From: an uncultured Woeseiaceae bacterium
GTDB lineage: Bacteria > Pseudomonadota > Gammaproteobacteria > Steroidobacterales > Woeseiaceae
Length of the DNA stretch: 58,163 nucleotides
Assembly: GCA_905480215.1 (NCBI GenBank)
Contig: CAJQPL010000020.1
Coordinates: 1 to 58,163 of the forward strand
Direction: 5' to 3'
Positions 17,387-27,757 of the stretch are shown here, piece by piece. Below the pieces are notes generated by a model. It was not told the origin of the DNA, did not search any database, and saw nothing but the letters and a program-made list of their open reading frames with translations. The position numbers and the translations under genes were made by a program. Every line of letters starts with the position of its first letter. Within the stretch, counting starts at the first letter, position 1.

Positions 17387-17865
17387 GTCAGTGGCACCAT
17401 GCTGATGCAATCGACTGGGCAGGGCTCAACACAAAGCTCGCAGCCGGTGCATTCACTCTCGATTACGGTATGCATTAGCTGGTGGGCGCCAACAATCGCA
17501 TCCACCGGACAGGCGCTGCGACAATGTGTGCAGCCGATGCAAAGTGATTCATCAATGACGGCTACTGATAGTTCCACTGATGCGGCTAAAGGAATGCGCT
17601 CGCGTCCTAACAGTGCCGCCAGGCGCCGCACCGTTTCGTCGCCGCCTGGCGGACACAAATTAATGGCGGCATCGCCGCCGACGACAGCCGCCGCGTACGG
17701 ACGGCAGCCCGCATACCCACACTGCGCGCATTGTGTCTGCGGCAACATTTCATTGACCACCTCAACAATATCGCCATCCTTTGATGGCAGCTTGCGGGAG
17801 GCTAAACTGAGGCCGAGTCCGGCAAGCAGAGCGATGGCAGCGATTGTTATGATTGCGATCCACAT
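17383..17865 (-). CDS. rnfB: Rnf complex subunit B, ferredoxin-like
   Basis: Electron-entry subunit of 160 residues. It has an N-terminal membrane anchor (~1-22) and then the four-cysteine CAQCGYAGC...C centre shared with Fe-S reductases. Two ferredoxin-type [4Fe-4S] motifs follow: CIGCTHCRSACP and CTGCELCVEPCP. It accepts electrons from ferredoxin, or in the Rsx role delivers them to keep SoxR reduced. Nine bases separate it from rnfA; it overlaps rnfC by four. It is the shorter gammaproteobacterial type. Confidence 0.95.
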   Translation of the reverse strand: MWIAIITIAAIALLAGLGLSLASRKLPSKDGDIVEVVNEMLPQTQCAQCGYAGCRPYAAAVVGGDAAINLCPPGGDETVRRLAALLGRERIPLAASVELSVAVIDESLCIGCTHCRSACPVDAIVGAHQLMHTVIESECTGCELCVEPCPVDCISMVPLT

Positions 17866-17874
17866 ATTGTGTTG

Positions 17875-18456
17875 CTACGGTCTCGCCATGCCGGAAAAGC
17901 CCATAAAGGCCAGCGACATGATTCCTGCTGTTACCAGCGCAATGGCGGTGCCGCGAAAAGCGGACGGTACATCGGCGGCCTCAAGTCTTTCACGCATTGC
18001 CGCGAACATTACCAGTACCAGCGCAAATCCAATCGATGCGCCAAGGCCGAAGAAAACCGACTCGACGAATCCGTTGGATTCCTGAACATTCAGAAGAGCA
18101 ACGCCCAGAACCGCGCAATTGGTCGCAATGAGCGGAATATAAATTCCCAGGACCTGATGGAGCATGGGGCTCAGGCGGCGCACCATGATTTCAGTGAGCT
18201 GAACGCTTGCCGCGATGACTAAGATGAAGCCGACGGTTCGCAAGTACTCGAGATGCAGTGGCACCAACAGATATTCGTGCAGCAAATAGGCGCTTGCGGA
18301 TGACAGGGTCAACACAAAACCCGTAGCCAGGGACATGCCGGTCGCTGCTTCAAGATTTCTGGACACGCCGAGAAATGGACACAGGCCCAGAAACCGGACC
18401 AACACAAAATTGTTGACCAGAACGGTACTGATAAGAATGACGATGAGGTCGGTCAT
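17875..18456 (-). CDS. rnfA: Rnf complex subunit A (membrane)
   Basis: Integral membrane subunit with six hydrophobic segments, paralogous to RnfE. From ATG 18456 it is 193 residues, the same as E. coli RsxA, and begins [20 protein letters not shown]. The open frame extends upstream to 18606, but that stretch lies inside metG and is not hydrophobic, so the internal ATG is used. Conserved cysteines occur in FLGLCPFLG and the ATNCAVLGV membrane motif. It is the first gene of rnfABCDGE and starts 16 bases after the metG stop, so metG and rnf may share a transcript. Confidence 0.95.
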   Translation of the reverse strand: MTDLIVILISTVLVNNFVLVRFLGLCPFLGVSRNLEAATGMSLATGFVLTLSSASAYLLHEYLLVPLHLEYLRTVGFILVIAASVQLTEIMVRRLSPMLHQVLGIYIPLIATNCAVLGVALLNVQESNGFVESVFFGLGASIGFALVLVMFAAMRERLEAADVPSAFRGTAIALVTAGIMSLAFMGFSGMARP

Positions 18457-18472
18457 ACCTCTATTGTAAGGA

Positions 18473-20479
18473 TTACTTGACGCGCATGCCCGGTTTTGCG
18501 CCTTCATCGGGCGATAACAGGTAAATATCTTCGCCGCCCGGGCCGGAAGCCAGAACCATCCCCTCGGACACGCCGAAGCGCATCTTTCTTGGCGCCAGAT
18601 TGGCAACGACGACTACGTGGCGCCCGATGAGTGTTTGCGGGTCATATGCGGCTTTGATCCCGGCAAAAACCTGTCGCTTCGATTCGCCCAGGTCGAGGCT
18701 CAGTGCCAGCAATTTATCGGCACCTTCGACCGGCTCAGCATTGTCAATACGAGCAATTCTAAGATCCACTTTCATGAAATCGTCGATGCTAATGATGTCG
18801 TCTTGCTGTTCTTTCTCGGCCACGGCCGTACTCTCCCTGGATTGTTCGACGATACGTTCGACCTGTTCGGTTTCGACGCGTGTCAACAATGGTTTGAATT
18901 TGTTTAATGTTGCAGCCAACAGCGGCGTTGACGCGCTACTCCATTGCCACGATGTCTCGTTAAGGAAGGAACGCGCATCTTGGGCAACTGTCGGGATAAC
19001 CGGGGCAAGATAAATCATCAGGCTGCGGAACATGTTCAGGCCTTGTGTGCAGACCAGCTGAACTTCGGCCACTTGCTCCTCATTCTTGATCATCAGCCAT
19101 GGCTTTTTCTCATCGATGTATCGATTCGCCTGGTCGGCAAGCGCCATGATGTGTCGCATGGCCTTTGAATACTCGCGGCGCTCGAAGTGCTGCGCAATAA
19201 TTTCAGATGCAGCGGTAAACTCGGCAAATAATTTCTCGTCAGGCAGCGAGTCCGCTAACTGGCCGTCGAAGCGCTTGCTGATAAAGCCCGCACAGCGACT
19301 GGCGATGTTGATCAACTTGCCAACCAGATCGGAGTTGACGCGGGCAGTGAAATCCTCAAGGTTCAGGTCGATATCTTCAATCGTCGGTCCGAGCTTCGCT
19401 GCATAGTAATAGCGAAGAAACTCTGGATTCAGATTGTCGAGGTAAGTACGCGCTTGTATGAATGTGCCACGTGACTTGGACATTTTTTGACCGTTGACTG
19501 TCAGAAAGCCGTGCGCAAACACACTCGTTGGTGCGCGATAGCCGGCACCTTTCAAAACAGCCGGCCAAAACAGTGTGTGGAAGTACATGATGTCTTTGCC
19601 GATAAAGTGGTACATCTCTGCTTCACTATCGGCCTTCCAGTATTCGTCAAAATCCAGACCGTCAGTTCGATCGCATAAATTCTTGAAACTCGCCATGTAG
19701 CCGACAGGCGCGTCCAGCCAAACGTAAAAATACTTGTCATCTGTGCCGGGAATCTTGAAGCCAAAATAGGGCGCGTCACGTGAAATGTCCCAGTCGTGCA
19801 GACCGGCGTCGAACCACTCATCGAGTTTGGAGACAACATTCTTATCGAGCTTGGCGTCTGTCATCCATTGGCGCAGATGTTGCTCATACTGCCCGAGTCG
19901 AAAAAAGTAATGCTCCGACTCGCGCTGGACAGGCGTGCTGCCAGAAAGTACCGACACTGGATCGATTAGGCTTTCGGGCGTGTTTGTGGTGCCACACACT
20001 TCGCAGGCATCGCCGGGCTGGTCATCACTTTTGCACTTTGGGCAGGTGCCGCGAACAAAACGATCTGGAAGAAACATGCCTTCTTTTTCATCATAGGATT
20101 GCTCGATGGTTCGCGAATAGACGTCGCCCGCATCCTTTAATGTCGTAAATATCTGGCTGACAAACGCCTCATTTTCTGCAGAGTGCGTGGTGTAATAGTT
20201 ATCAAAATCGACACCAAAGTCGGAAAAATCCCGTATGAACTCCGCCGAGACTTTTTCTGTCAGTTCCTCAGGTGCAATGCCGAGCTCTCGCGCCTTAAGC
20301 ATAATGGGTGTGCCGTGTGCGTCAGACGCACAAACATAAGTGCACTGGTGGCCACGGAGTTTTTGAAAGCGCACCCAAATGTCGGTTTGCAAATACTCAA
20401 CCAAATGGCCCATATGGATTGGCCCATTAGCATAGGGAAGAGCACTAGTGACGAGTATTTTGCGTTGTTGCTGGGACAT
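18473..20479 (-). CDS. metG: Methionyl-tRNA synthetase, with C-terminal tRNA-binding domain
   Basis: Class I aminoacyl-tRNA synthetase charging tRNA-Met. The HIGH-type motif is HMGH (22-25). The zinc knuckle has Cys146, 149, 159 and 162, and KMSKS is at 332-336. The last ~100 residues form a Trbp111-like dimerisation and tRNA-binding domain (starting near [12 protein letters not shown]). At 668 residues it is full length. The nearest upstream gene on the same strand is a PilT-family ATPase, 54 bases away; that gap contains a possible promoter. Confidence 0.97.
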   Translation of the reverse strand: MSQQQRKILVTSALPYANGPIHMGHLVEYLQTDIWVRFQKLRGHQCTYVCASDAHGTPIMLKARELGIAPEELTEKVSAEFIRDFSDFGVDFDNYYTTHSAENEAFVSQIFTTLKDAGDVYSRTIEQSYDEKEGMFLPDRFVRGTCPKCKSDDQPGDACEVCGTTNTPESLIDPVSVLSGSTPVQRESEHYFFRLGQYEQHLRQWMTDAKLDKNVVSKLDEWFDAGLHDWDISRDAPYFGFKIPGTDDKYFYVWLDAPVGYMASFKNLCDRTDGLDFDEYWKADSEAEMYHFIGKDIMYFHTLFWPAVLKGAGYRAPTSVFAHGFLTVNGQKMSKSRGTFIQARTYLDNLNPEFLRYYYAAKLGPTIEDIDLNLEDFTARVNSDLVGKLINIASRCAGFISKRFDGQLADSLPDEKLFAEFTAASEIIAQHFERREYSKAMRHIMALADQANRYIDEKKPWLMIKNEEQVAEVQLVCTQGLNMFRSLMIYLAPVIPTVAQDARSFLNETSWQWSSASTPLLAATLNKFKPLLTRVETEQVERIVEQSRESTAVAEKEQQDDIISIDDFMKVDLRIARIDNAEPVEGADKLLALSLDLGESKRQVFAGIKAAYDPQTLIGRHVVVVANLAPRKMRFGVSEGMVLASGPGGEDIYLLSPDEGAKPGMRVK

Positions 20480-20511
20480 TGTGGCGGAGATTCGTGAAGC
20501 TGTTTGGCGCG

Positions 20512-20517
20512 ATTATG
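20512..20517 (-). promoter_or_regulatory. Candidate -10 element upstream of metG
   Basis: Read on the minus strand, CATAAT preceded by TGG lies about 33 bases before the metG ATG, in the only gap between the PilT-family gene and metG. No good -35 hexamer is seen at the proper distance, so the extended -10 would have to carry the promoter. This would let metG be expressed independently of the kinase/PilT genes. Confidence 0.28.
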
Positions 20518-20533
20518 CCACGGCGGGCGAAAA

Positions 20534-21595
20534 TTAATCGATGTCTTTAACCTTCTCGAACTTATGTTTGTTGCTGGCTTGCTGGTAGGCCTCTTTGCCA
20601 GACACCCAGCCTTTATCAACCAGCTCCATTAAGGCACTGTCCATAGTCTTCATGCCAACACGGCCGCCACTCTGTATGGCGGTTTCAAGCTGATCAAGTT
20701 TGCCTTGTCGAATGAGGTTCGAAACGGCTGGCGTATTGATCATGATCTCGAGCGCTGCAGCGCGTCCTGGACGATGTGTTGTCGGCAACAATTGTTGCGA
20801 TACGACGCCTCGAAGCGAAGTCGAAATCATGGTGCGAATATGACTTTGTTTGTCCGCTGGGAACGAGTTGATGATGCGATCAATGGTCTGCGCGGCGCCA
20901 TTTGTGTGCAAGGTGCCCATAACAAGGATACCCATCTCGGCCGCGGTAACGGCAATGCTGATGGTTTCCAGGTCGCGCATTTCGCCGACCAGGATTACAT
21001 CCGGATCTTCGCGCAACGCTGAATGCAGCGCATCTGCAAAACTCGCGCTATGTACTCCGATTTCGCGTTGGCTTATGAGGCATTTTTTCGCACCATGCAC
21101 AAACTCAATAGGGTCTTCGATGGTGAGAATATGTCCCTTCAGTCGCCGGTTCATTTCATCAATCATCGCTGCCAGCGTGGTTGACTTTCCTGAGCCGGTT
21201 TTGCCGGTAACAAGAATCATGCCTTGTGTGTGTCGACACAGCCGCCTGACCACATCGGGCATTTTGAGCTCGTCCAGAGACATCGCTTTTGACGGAATCG
21301 CTCTGAAGATTGCACCAATGCCGTTTAGATGGCGAAAGACATTGACGCGAAATCGCGAGACATCCTCAATTTCGTAGGCAAAATCCGCCGAGTCATGCTC
21401 CTCAAAGGTGTTCTGCGTCGTGCCGTCCATTATTTCTATCATCGCGTCTTGAACAACTTCGATGCTTAGCTTTTCTTCCATAATGGTTTCTAAGCCGCCA
21501 TGTACGCGCGCGCGTGGTGGGTCGCCAGAAACGAAGTGCAGGTCGGACGCGTTCTGCTCAAGGGCCGCCTTCAGGAATTTGTCGATTAATTTCAT
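20534..21595 (-). CDS. PilT/PilU-family type IV pilus retraction ATPase (second copy)
   Basis: Hexameric secretion-type ATPase of 353 residues from ATG 21595; the frame opens at 21625 but the conserved MKLIDKFLKAAL start is at the ATG. The N-terminal PAS-like domain is followed by Walker A GKTGSGKSTT (131-140), the Asp box around TIEDPIEF, Walker B DVILVGEMRD (199-208) and the His box around GTLHTNG. The PilT-like AIRNLI-type element near the C-terminus is PAVSNLI. It depolymerises pilin during twitching. It lies five bases after another PilT-family gene, so the pair resembles pilT-pilU. Which copy is the true PilT cannot be decided by eye. Confidence 0.9.
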   Translation of the reverse strand: MKLIDKFLKAALEQNASDLHFVSGDPPRARVHGGLETIMEEKLSIEVVQDAMIEIMDGTTQNTFEEHDSADFAYEIEDVSRFRVNVFRHLNGIGAIFRAIPSKAMSLDELKMPDVVRRLCRHTQGMILVTGKTGSGKSTTLAAMIDEMNRRLKGHILTIEDPIEFVHGAKKCLISQREIGVHSASFADALHSALREDPDVILVGEMRDLETISIAVTAAEMGILVMGTLHTNGAAQTIDRIINSFPADKQSHIRTMISTSLRGVVSQQLLPTTHRPGRAAALEIMINTPAVSNLIRQGKLDQLETAIQSGGRVGMKTMDSALMELVDKGWVSGKEAYQQASNKHKFEKVKDID

Positions 21596-21599
21596 GGCA

Positions 21600-22703
21600 T
21601 TACAACTTTTTCTCTTCACCGGCATCGATAATGGAAGCCAGATCAGTGTCGGTTACAAACCGCTCGAATTTTTTCTTGTCATGCGCAAAGCGAATGGCAT
21701 CGTCAGGGTCAATTTCTTTTGCATTGATGGCGTCAAGCAAAGTCTGATCCAGCATTTGCATGCCACGGTCGCGACCGGTTTGCATCTGTGACGGAATTTG
21801 ATGGGTTTGGTCCGTCGTTATGAGTTTTGCTATAGCGCGAGAATTGACCAGTATTTCGAGCATTGCTCTACGTCCACGCCCGTCGGGTGTCTTGACCAGT
21901 ACCTGCGTAATAACCGCCTTGAGACTCATAGCCAGAAAGCCCTTTGTCTGCTCACGCAGTTCGCCCGGGAGTGCATCGATAATTCTATCGATTGTTTTGA
22001 CAGCACCGGTTGTATGCAATGTGCCAAGCACAAGGTGACCGGTCTCGGCCGCTGTCATAGCCATGGAAATTGTTTCTGCATCGCGCAGCTCGCCAACAAG
22101 GATAACGTCCGGGTCTTCGCGCATCGCCGCGCGAACACCGTCGGCAAACGACGTTACGTGCGTACCTAACTCACGCTGAATCACCTGACTTTGTTTGCTT
22201 GGATGAACAAACTCGATCGGATCTTCGAGGCTAATGATGTTCAGGGATCGAGTGGAGTTCAGGTGGTCGACCATTGCTGCAAGCGTTGTCGATTTACCGG
22301 TACCCGTCGATCCAGTGACCAGTACCATGCCCTGATGGTAGTCACAGAATTTCTTCAGAATAGGCGGCACGTTGAGTTGATCCAGCGTGGGTACTTCGCC
22401 GGGAATAAAACGAAATACAGCGCCGTATCCGGTTGCCTTGCGGAACACATTGACACGAAAACGACCACCCTCATCAGCAACGTAGGAAAAGTCGAGGTCG
22501 ACACCTTGGTGCAACATTTCTTTTTGTTTGGCGGTGAGTATTTCGAGTATGTAGGCTTCCAGCTCTGTATCGGACAGCTCGCGAAATTTGATCGGCATCA
22601 AGTCGCCGTTCATACGCAACATTGGCGGTACACCGACCGCGAGGTGAATGTCTGAGCATCCCTGTGCAAGTCCGAGCTTGAGAAAGGCGTCTATTCGTGC
22701 CAT
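21600..22703 (-). CDS. PilT/PilU-family type IV pilus retraction ATPase (first copy)
   Basis: Paralogue of the following gene, 367 residues. Walker A GSTGTGKSTT is at 131-140, the Asp box is around SLEDPIEF, Walker B DVILVGELRD is at 199-208, and the His box is around GTLHTTG. All ATPase residues appear intact. The C-terminal element equivalent to AIRNLI reads SRAIAKLI. It starts eight bases after the stop of a HEAT-repeat protein kinase and ends five bases before the second PilT-family gene. The three therefore look like one operon. The intact Walker motifs suggest both motors hydrolyse ATP. Confidence 0.9.
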   Translation of the reverse strand: MARIDAFLKLGLAQGCSDIHLAVGVPPMLRMNGDLMPIKFRELSDTELEAYILEILTAKQKEMLHQGVDLDFSYVADEGGRFRVNVFRKATGYGAVFRFIPGEVPTLDQLNVPPILKKFCDYHQGMVLVTGSTGTGKSTTLAAMVDHLNSTRSLNIISLEDPIEFVHPSKQSQVIQRELGTHVTSFADGVRAAMREDPDVILVGELRDAETISMAMTAAETGHLVLGTLHTTGAVKTIDRIIDALPGELREQTKGFLAMSLKAVITQVLVKTPDGRGRRAMLEILVNSRAIAKLITTDQTHQIPSQMQTGRDRGMQMLDQTLLDAINAKEIDPDDAIRFAHDKKKFERFVTDTDLASIIDAGEEKKL

Positions 22704-22711
22704 TGCGTGCC

Positions 22712-25306
22712 TTACAGGTTAATGGAGTTCAGGGCTTCCGTTAATTCTTCCATTGATTGGAAGCGCTTAGTCTTATCAACTGACATGGCCTTGACAATAA
22801 GATTTGCGTAGTCGTCTGGCAAGTTCTCATTAATTTCCTGACAATGCTTGGCCTTGCCTTGTACGTGCTGGTACATGACTGACATATGGTCGCCACGACT
22901 GTAGGGAGGAATGCCTGTCACCATTTCGTACATGATCACGCCAATGCTATAGACATCGGCTGTCTGATCGACTTTCTTGCCCAGAATTTGTTCAGGCGCC
23001 ATGTACTTTGGCGAGCCAATGACATAACCGGTCTTGGTCAGCTGCGTGTCGCCACTACTGGCCGCGGCGGCGACGCCGAAATCCACAATTTTCAACAGGC
23101 CGTCGCTGTTCACCAGAATATTGGCCGGCTTCAAATCGCGGTGAATAACTCCGGCTTGGTGTGCGACGGTCATACCGGTTGCCATATCTTTCGAGTACTT
23201 CAGCGCCTTATTTAGATCCATCGGCTTACTGTCGGGCATTTCGCCGGACAGCGTGTGCGACGGAAAGTATTCCATCGAAATGGCATAGCAGCCCTGCAGG
23301 TGCAGGAAGTCATAAATTCGGATCACGTTGCGGTGAGTGATTTTTCTCGAATAGCGCAACTCGTGAACAAAGCGCTTCATCATCTCCTCATCCGAAGAAA
23401 CATTCGGATTCAAGAATTTGAGAATCAGCTGCTCTTCAACTACCTCGTCTTCCATTAGCAGGACGGTGCCGAAGGCGCCTTTACCAATCTTCTCAATGTA
23501 TTTGTAGCGCCCGTCAATGACGTCGCCAGGAGTGAGCTTCGAAATGTCGAGTATAGCTGCCGCTGTTGGGGCTGCTTTCGCTGCCGACGCAGGGGCCTCG
23601 GCGGTCACGTCGTCTGTTTGTTGTGCGGCCTGTGCACCCAGCAATTTCTCGAGATCCGCGTTATCAAGCAGCAAGGTCTTGGTGTGAACACCAAGTTTTT
23701 CAGCACGTGCGTTCTCTTCGATGACGGTTTCAGAATATCGGTCATCCAGGCTTTTCAGCGCTGTATCCGCGGCATTGATGATCGTGTGCTCGTCTGATTG
23801 TTTGATCTGTTTTAAGACTTTGCGAATTGTCTCGACATGACTTTCATTTGCCAGTGATGACAATGCCTTGATCGCTTCGATCTGAATAGCTCGATCTTGG
23901 CGCTGCAACATCGGTACGATGGCCGCGATATGCTTGTGATTACCCAGCTTGCCCAACGCGCGAATGATGACTGTATCGGTCTTCGGATTGTCGCCAAGCA
24001 TTTTTTCAAGTTTTGGCAGCGCCTTTGTGCTTCCAATTTTTGACAAGGCATCAACGGCGCGTTCACGCACCCACCAATCGGTGTCGTCGGTCGCCGCTAT
24101 CAATCCATCTTCAGCACGTTCGTCTTTTGCCGAATTTAAGATTTCAATGGCGGAGCGGCGAATATCTTCGTCTTTGGAAGTAATTAGCTTTAACACTGAG
24201 TCGACAACTTTCGGTCCGCCGATTTCGCCGAGGGCATCACCGGCACGCGAACGTACCCACCAATCATCGTCTTTTATTGCGCCTAACAAATCTTTCACCG
24301 AGTTTTCATTGCCGACTGCATTGAGAACCTCAACGGCCGCTCGGCGCGAGTACTCAGATTCGTCTTTTAATGGCGCTATCAAATAACGCACCGTGTCCGG
24401 ATGATTCATTTTCACCAACACATCGACGGCTTTGCCCTGCACATCGAGATCCGGATCCATCAGCATGCCGGCCACTTTTTCGATACTGATTCCCGAGTTG
24501 TCGCGTGTCGACAGCGCTGACAATGCTGCACCGCGAACCATCTTGTTGCTATCGCCGAGTTGCATCTCGAGCGCGTTAGTGATCTCTGCTTTATCGAATT
24601 TTGACAAAAGTTGCATCAAATGGATTTTGATTACCGGATCCTTACCGCCCATACGCGCGATCAGGTCAGGAATCATCTCGGGTTTGATGGTTTCCTGAAT
24701 AATCTTGAATATGGCTGCTTTTTCTTTGGGTTCACACTCGTAGGCGTGGCGCAGCAGTTCATGTACGCTTAGGTCGCCTTTGTGCACGCGCAAAATTTCA
24801 ATCAAAGCTGCTTTGGATACTTCGGGGTCTTCAAAAAAATCCAGCAAGCCATTGGCGTTGTAGCTGGTACTGCTGGATAAGGCCCAGGAGGTACCTTTGA
24901 CGACGCGCTCATTGCCGTCCGCCAAGCCTTCTTTGTACAGCAGTAGATTTTTGTCGTTGATCATCGAGCTGAGAATGTCGACCAGCACCATGGTATGCGT
25001 TTTGTCGGACATGGCCAGGGCATCGATAATTTTCGGCACAGCCTTGTTGCCGGCGCCCTTCAATTTATTGACCGCTTTCTGCGCAGCCGGGGACGAGGGA
25101 TCTTGCTCAGCGATGAGCTGTCCTATCCATTGATCTGAGCGAAACGTTGCGAGAAAGCCCACGTATTTAGCTCGTTTTTCTTGTTGTGTTATGTAATACC
25201 AATAGTTTTTTCGCTTTTGCCCAAGCAGTTCGACCTGAATCTTATCCAGACCGCGACGCACCAACTCGGCATTATGCCACATTGGCCCCAGCACATCGCG
25301 CGCCAA
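22712..25306 (-). CDS. HEAT-repeat Ser/Thr protein kinase
   Basis: An 864-residue soluble protein with two parts. Residues ~60-520 are a long array of HEAT-like helical repeats, two of which carry the striking DWWVR sequence (348-352 and 410-414). After an Ala-rich linker (~555-590) comes an apparently complete Hanks-type kinase. It has glycine loop GKGAFG (608-613), ATP lysine Lys630, catalytic HRDLKPAN (722-729), DFG (742-744) and APE (770-772). There is no membrane segment or signal peptide. It starts at TTG 25306 (GAAAG six bases upstream); ATG 25282 is an alternative. It stands directly ahead of two PilT-family ATPase genes, suggesting phosphorylation control of pilus retraction, which is inference. 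Confidence 0.9.
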   Translation of the reverse strand: MARDVLGPMWHNAELVRRGLDKIQVELLGQKRKNYWYYITQQEKRAKYVGFLATFRSDQWIGQLIAEQDPSSPAAQKAVNKLKGAGNKAVPKIIDALAMSDKTHTMVLVDILSSMINDKNLLLYKEGLADGNERVVKGTSWALSSSTSYNANGLLDFFEDPEVSKAALIEILRVHKGDLSVHELLRHAYECEPKEKAAIFKIIQETIKPEMIPDLIARMGGKDPVIKIHLMQLLSKFDKAEITNALEMQLGDSNKMVRGAALSALSTRDNSGISIEKVAGMLMDPDLDVQGKAVDVLVKMNHPDTVRYLIAPLKDESEYSRRAAVEVLNAVGNENSVKDLLGAIKDDDWWVRSRAGDALGEIGGPKVVDSVLKLITSKDEDIRRSAIEILNSAKDERAEDGLIAATDDTDWWVRERAVDALSKIGSTKALPKLEKMLGDNPKTDTVIIRALGKLGNHKHIAAIVPMLQRQDRAIQIEAIKALSSLANESHVETIRKVLKQIKQSDEHTIINAADTALKSLDDRYSETVIEENARAEKLGVHTKTLLLDNADLEKLLGAQAAQQTDDVTAEAPASAAKAAPTAAAILDISKLTPGDVIDGRYKYIEKIGKGAFGTVLLMEDEVVEEQLILKFLNPNVSSDEEMMKRFVHELRYSRKITHRNVIRIYDFLHLQGCYAISMEYFPSHTLSGEMPDSKPMDLNKALKYSKDMATGMTVAHQAGVIHRDLKPANILVNSDGLLKIVDFGVAAAASSGDTQLTKTGYVIGSPKYMAPEQILGKKVDQTADVYSIGVIMYEMVTGIPPYSRGDHMSVMYQHVQGKAKHCQEINENLPDDYANLIVKAMSVDKTKRFQSMEELTEALNSINL

Positions 25307-25415
25307 TACTAGCTTTCAGCGGCATGCTTGCTCCGCTACAATGCGCTTGCGAATTACCGGCGGGCCGATCCTTCGCAGTCAAATTTTACCTAATGCCAGC
25401 CAGCGAAGTGTGACG

Positions 25416-26507
25416 GTGTCAACAGAAACGGATGTAAATAAGTTCCTCAAATCCATTGAGTTAGCCGCTATCGGCCAGCCTTTGGGCGCGATTGGAAAGG
25501 TCTTGAAATTGGACGTGGGCGGTGAAGTCGCTCGCGCGACAATCGAGCTGTCGATTCCATTGGCGACGCTGCTGCCGGATATTCGTGCGCAAATCGCTGC
25601 GGATCTTTGTGCGGAGACGGGTGCGAAGTCCGCGGAAATTGAGATTTCCACGAAAATCTCCTCGCACTCCGTTCAAGGCAATTTGAAGCCCGTTCCGGGT
25701 ATCAAGAACATTATTGCCATTGCGTCGGGGAAGGGCGGAGTCGGAAAATCGACAGTGGCTGTGAACGTCGCGCTCGCGCTTGCCGCTGAAGGGGCGTCGG
25801 TTGGTATGTTAGACGCTGATATTTACGGGCCCAGCCAGCCGCATATGCTGGGAATAGCGGGCGAACAACCGGTCAGCGAGGACGGCAAGACGATGCTGCC
25901 GTTGTATGCGCACGGCTTGCAGGTCATGTCGATCGGATTTCTGGTGAAACAGGACCAGCCGATGGTCTGGCGTGGGCCGATGGTGACGTCGGCCTTAAAT
26001 CAGCTCATGCATCAAACAAATTGGGAAGCGATGGACTACCTGATTGTGGATATGCCGCCCGGAACCGGTGATATTCAATTGACCTTGTCGCAAAAAGTCC
26101 CGGTATCGGGCGCTGTTATAATCACTACGCCACAAAATATCGCGACATTAGACGCCCGCAAGGGACTTGCCATGTTCCGCAAGGTATCGATCCCTGTTCT
26201 TGGGGTCGTTGAAAATATGAGTACTCACGTATGTTCTGCCTGTGGGCATGAAGAGGCTATTTTCGGCGAAGGAGGCGCGGATGGGATTGTTGCGGACTTC
26301 GATATCCCCTTGCTCGGCCAGTTGCCATTGGCCGCAAGTATTCGCGAGCAAACTGATAGTGGTATTCCGACGGTTCGTACCGACCCGAAGTCCGCTACGG
26401 CTCTGGCGTATCGCGATACGGCCATCAGAATAGCGGCCGCACAGGCGGCGCAAAAAACAGATTACAGTTCAAAATTTGGCAATATCGTTGTTGAGGGCAC
26501 GCAATGA
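25416..26507 (+). CDS. mrp: Mrp/ApbC iron-sulfur cluster carrier ATPase
   Basis: P-loop NTPase that carries [4Fe-4S] clusters to apo-proteins. It has an N-terminal MIP18/DUF59-like domain (~1-90), then the deviant Walker [10 protein letters not shown] typical of MinD/Mrp proteins, the [14 protein letters not shown] block, and a CxxC (CSAC) for the bridging cluster. The open frame begins at 25341. GTG 25416 is preferred because GAAG lies seven bases upstream and the family start [11 protein letters not shown] follows. It is divergent from the HEAT-kinase gene, about 110 bases away, and overlaps dcd by four bases. Confidence 0.95.
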   Translation: MSTETDVNKFLKSIELAAIGQPLGAIGKVLKLDVGGEVARATIELSIPLATLLPDIRAQIAADLCAETGAKSAEIEISTKISSHSVQGNLKPVPGIKNIIAIASGKGGVGKSTVAVNVALALAAEGASVGMLDADIYGPSQPHMLGIAGEQPVSEDGKTMLPLYAHGLQVMSIGFLVKQDQPMVWRGPMVTSALNQLMHQTNWEAMDYLIVDMPPGTGDIQLTLSQKVPVSGAVIITTPQNIATLDARKGLAMFRKVSIPVLGVVENMSTHVCSACGHEEAIFGEGGADGIVADFDIPLLGQLPLAASIREQTDSGIPTVRTDPKSATALAYRDTAIRIAAAQAAQKTDYSSKFGNIVVEGTQ

Positions 26508-27070
26508 GCATCAAGTCAGATCGCTGGATTCGCCGCATGGCGGCTGAGCAAGGCATGATTGAGCCATTTGAGCCAGGGCAGGTTCGCGAAAATGCGAGTG
26601 GTCGTATCGTTTCATACGGAACCTCGAGCTATGGCTACGATGTGCGCTGCGCCGACGAGTTCAAGATTTTCACGAATATCAATTCGGCGATTGTGGATCC
26701 AAAGGCATTCGACGAGACCAGCTTTGTCGATTTAAAGAGCGATGTTTGCGTTATCCCACCTAATTCCTTTGCGTTGGCGCGGACGGTGGAGTTTTTCCGC
26801 ATACCTCGAACCGTTCTTACGATCTGCCTCGGAAAGTCCACCTACGCGCGCTGTGGAATTATCGTCAATGTCACGCCGTTGGAGCCTGAATGGGAAGGGC
26901 ACGTGACGCTCGAGTTCTCGAACACGACCACCTTGCCGGCAAAAATTTATGCCAACGAGGGCGTTGCGCAAATGCTGTTTCTGGAGTCCGATGAGGCCTG
27001 TGAAATGTCTTACAAGGACCGTGGTGGCAAGTATCAGGGACAGACCGGCGTTACTCTGCCGAAAGCATAA
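26504..27070 (+). CDS. dcd: dCTP deaminase
   Basis: Converts dCTP to dUTP, the main source of dUMP for thymidylate synthesis in many proteobacteria. The 188-residue trimeric enzyme shows the conserved SSYGYDVRC near the start, GKSTYARCG, and [16 protein letters not shown] with the catalytic Glu, then the [10 protein letters not shown] segment. Its ATG overlaps the mrp stop (ATGA); mrp-dcd adjacency is common in gammaproteobacteria. It converges on purN across a 39-base AT-rich gap without a convincing terminator. Confidence 0.97.
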   Translation: MSIKSDRWIRRMAAEQGMIEPFEPGQVRENASGRIVSYGTSSYGYDVRCADEFKIFTNINSAIVDPKAFDETSFVDLKSDVCVIPPNSFALARTVEFFRIPRTVLTICLGKSTYARCGIIVNVTPLEPEWEGHVTLEFSNTTTLPAKIYANEGVAQMLFLESDEACEMSYKDRGGKYQGQTGVTLPKA

Positions 27071-27109
27071 TAGAAAAATTCTAGAAATATCTTTTAAGGT
27101 ATTGAATAT

Positions 27110-27757
27110 TCAGTATTTATTAACTATTGGATTCAGCATTACTCGGCCTTCTGAGCAGCTTTTTCCGTCTCGGAGTTGTACCTTTCCTGATCCTACCCAG
27201 TCGGCTGCCACGCAATAAATCTGGTGCTCTACCGCTTGCACCCGTGCTTCGAGCTCTTTGGCGCTCTCCTCGGGCACAACGGCAATCCGCCCCTGCAAAA
27301 TCCGCGGCCCGGCATCGAGCTCCTCCGTAACGAAGTGCACCGTGCTGCCGTGCCATTCGTCGCCGGCATCCAGTACCCGTTGGTGAGTGTTCAATCCCGG
27401 GTACGAGGGAAGCAACGCGGGATGGATGTTGAGAATTTTACCGCGGAAGTGAGCGACAAACTCGCGCGTCAGGATGCGCATGAAGCCGGCGAGAATGACT
27501 AACTCGGGATTGAAGCGATCTAGCTCTGCAATGACAGCAGCATCAAAGGACTCGCGATCGGGAAAGTCACCGTGCTGCACGCAGGCAGTCGGTATGCCGG
27601 CCTTTTTGGCACGCTGCAAGCCGTAAGCGTCAGGGTTGTTGCTAAAGACGACGCACAGCTCGAGATTAATCGCACCCTTGTCTACGGCGTCTATAAAGGC
27701 CTGTAAATTCGATCCTGACCCGGAGATTAGAATCGCCGTTTTACAGGCCTGGGCCAT
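27110..27757 (-). CDS. purN: Phosphoribosylglycinamide formyltransferase (PurN)
   Basis: Third step of purine synthesis, transferring formyl from 10-formyl-tetrahydrofolate to GAR. Visible motifs are the phosphate loop ISGSGSNLQ near the start, the catalytic Asn/His region NIHPALLPSYPG, and the HGSTVHFVTEELDAG block with the catalytic Asp. The length of 215 is normal. Its ATG shares one base with the purM stop (TGATG), so the two are coupled. Confidence 0.97.
   Translation of the reverse strand: MAQACKTAILISGSGSNLQAFIDAVDKGAINLELCVVFSNNPDAYGLQRAKKAGIPTACVQHGDFPDRESFDAAVIAELDRFNPELVILAGFMRILTREFVAHFRGKILNIHPALLPSYPGLNTHQRVLDAGDEWHGSTVHFVTEELDAGPRILQGRIAVVPEESAKELEARVQAVEHQIYCVAADWVGSGKVQLRDGKSCSEGRVMLNPIVNKY

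Noticed and set aside
17351-18085. Long plus-strand frame (244 codons) across rnfC, rnfB and rnfA
   Set aside because: It is antisense to three well-supported rnf genes, is rich in Ser/Ala/Pro with no domain, and spans gene boundaries.
27071-27083. TAGAA/TTCTA mini-hairpin between dcd and purN
   Set aside because: Five A/T-rich pairs with a three-base loop are too weak to act as a terminator.
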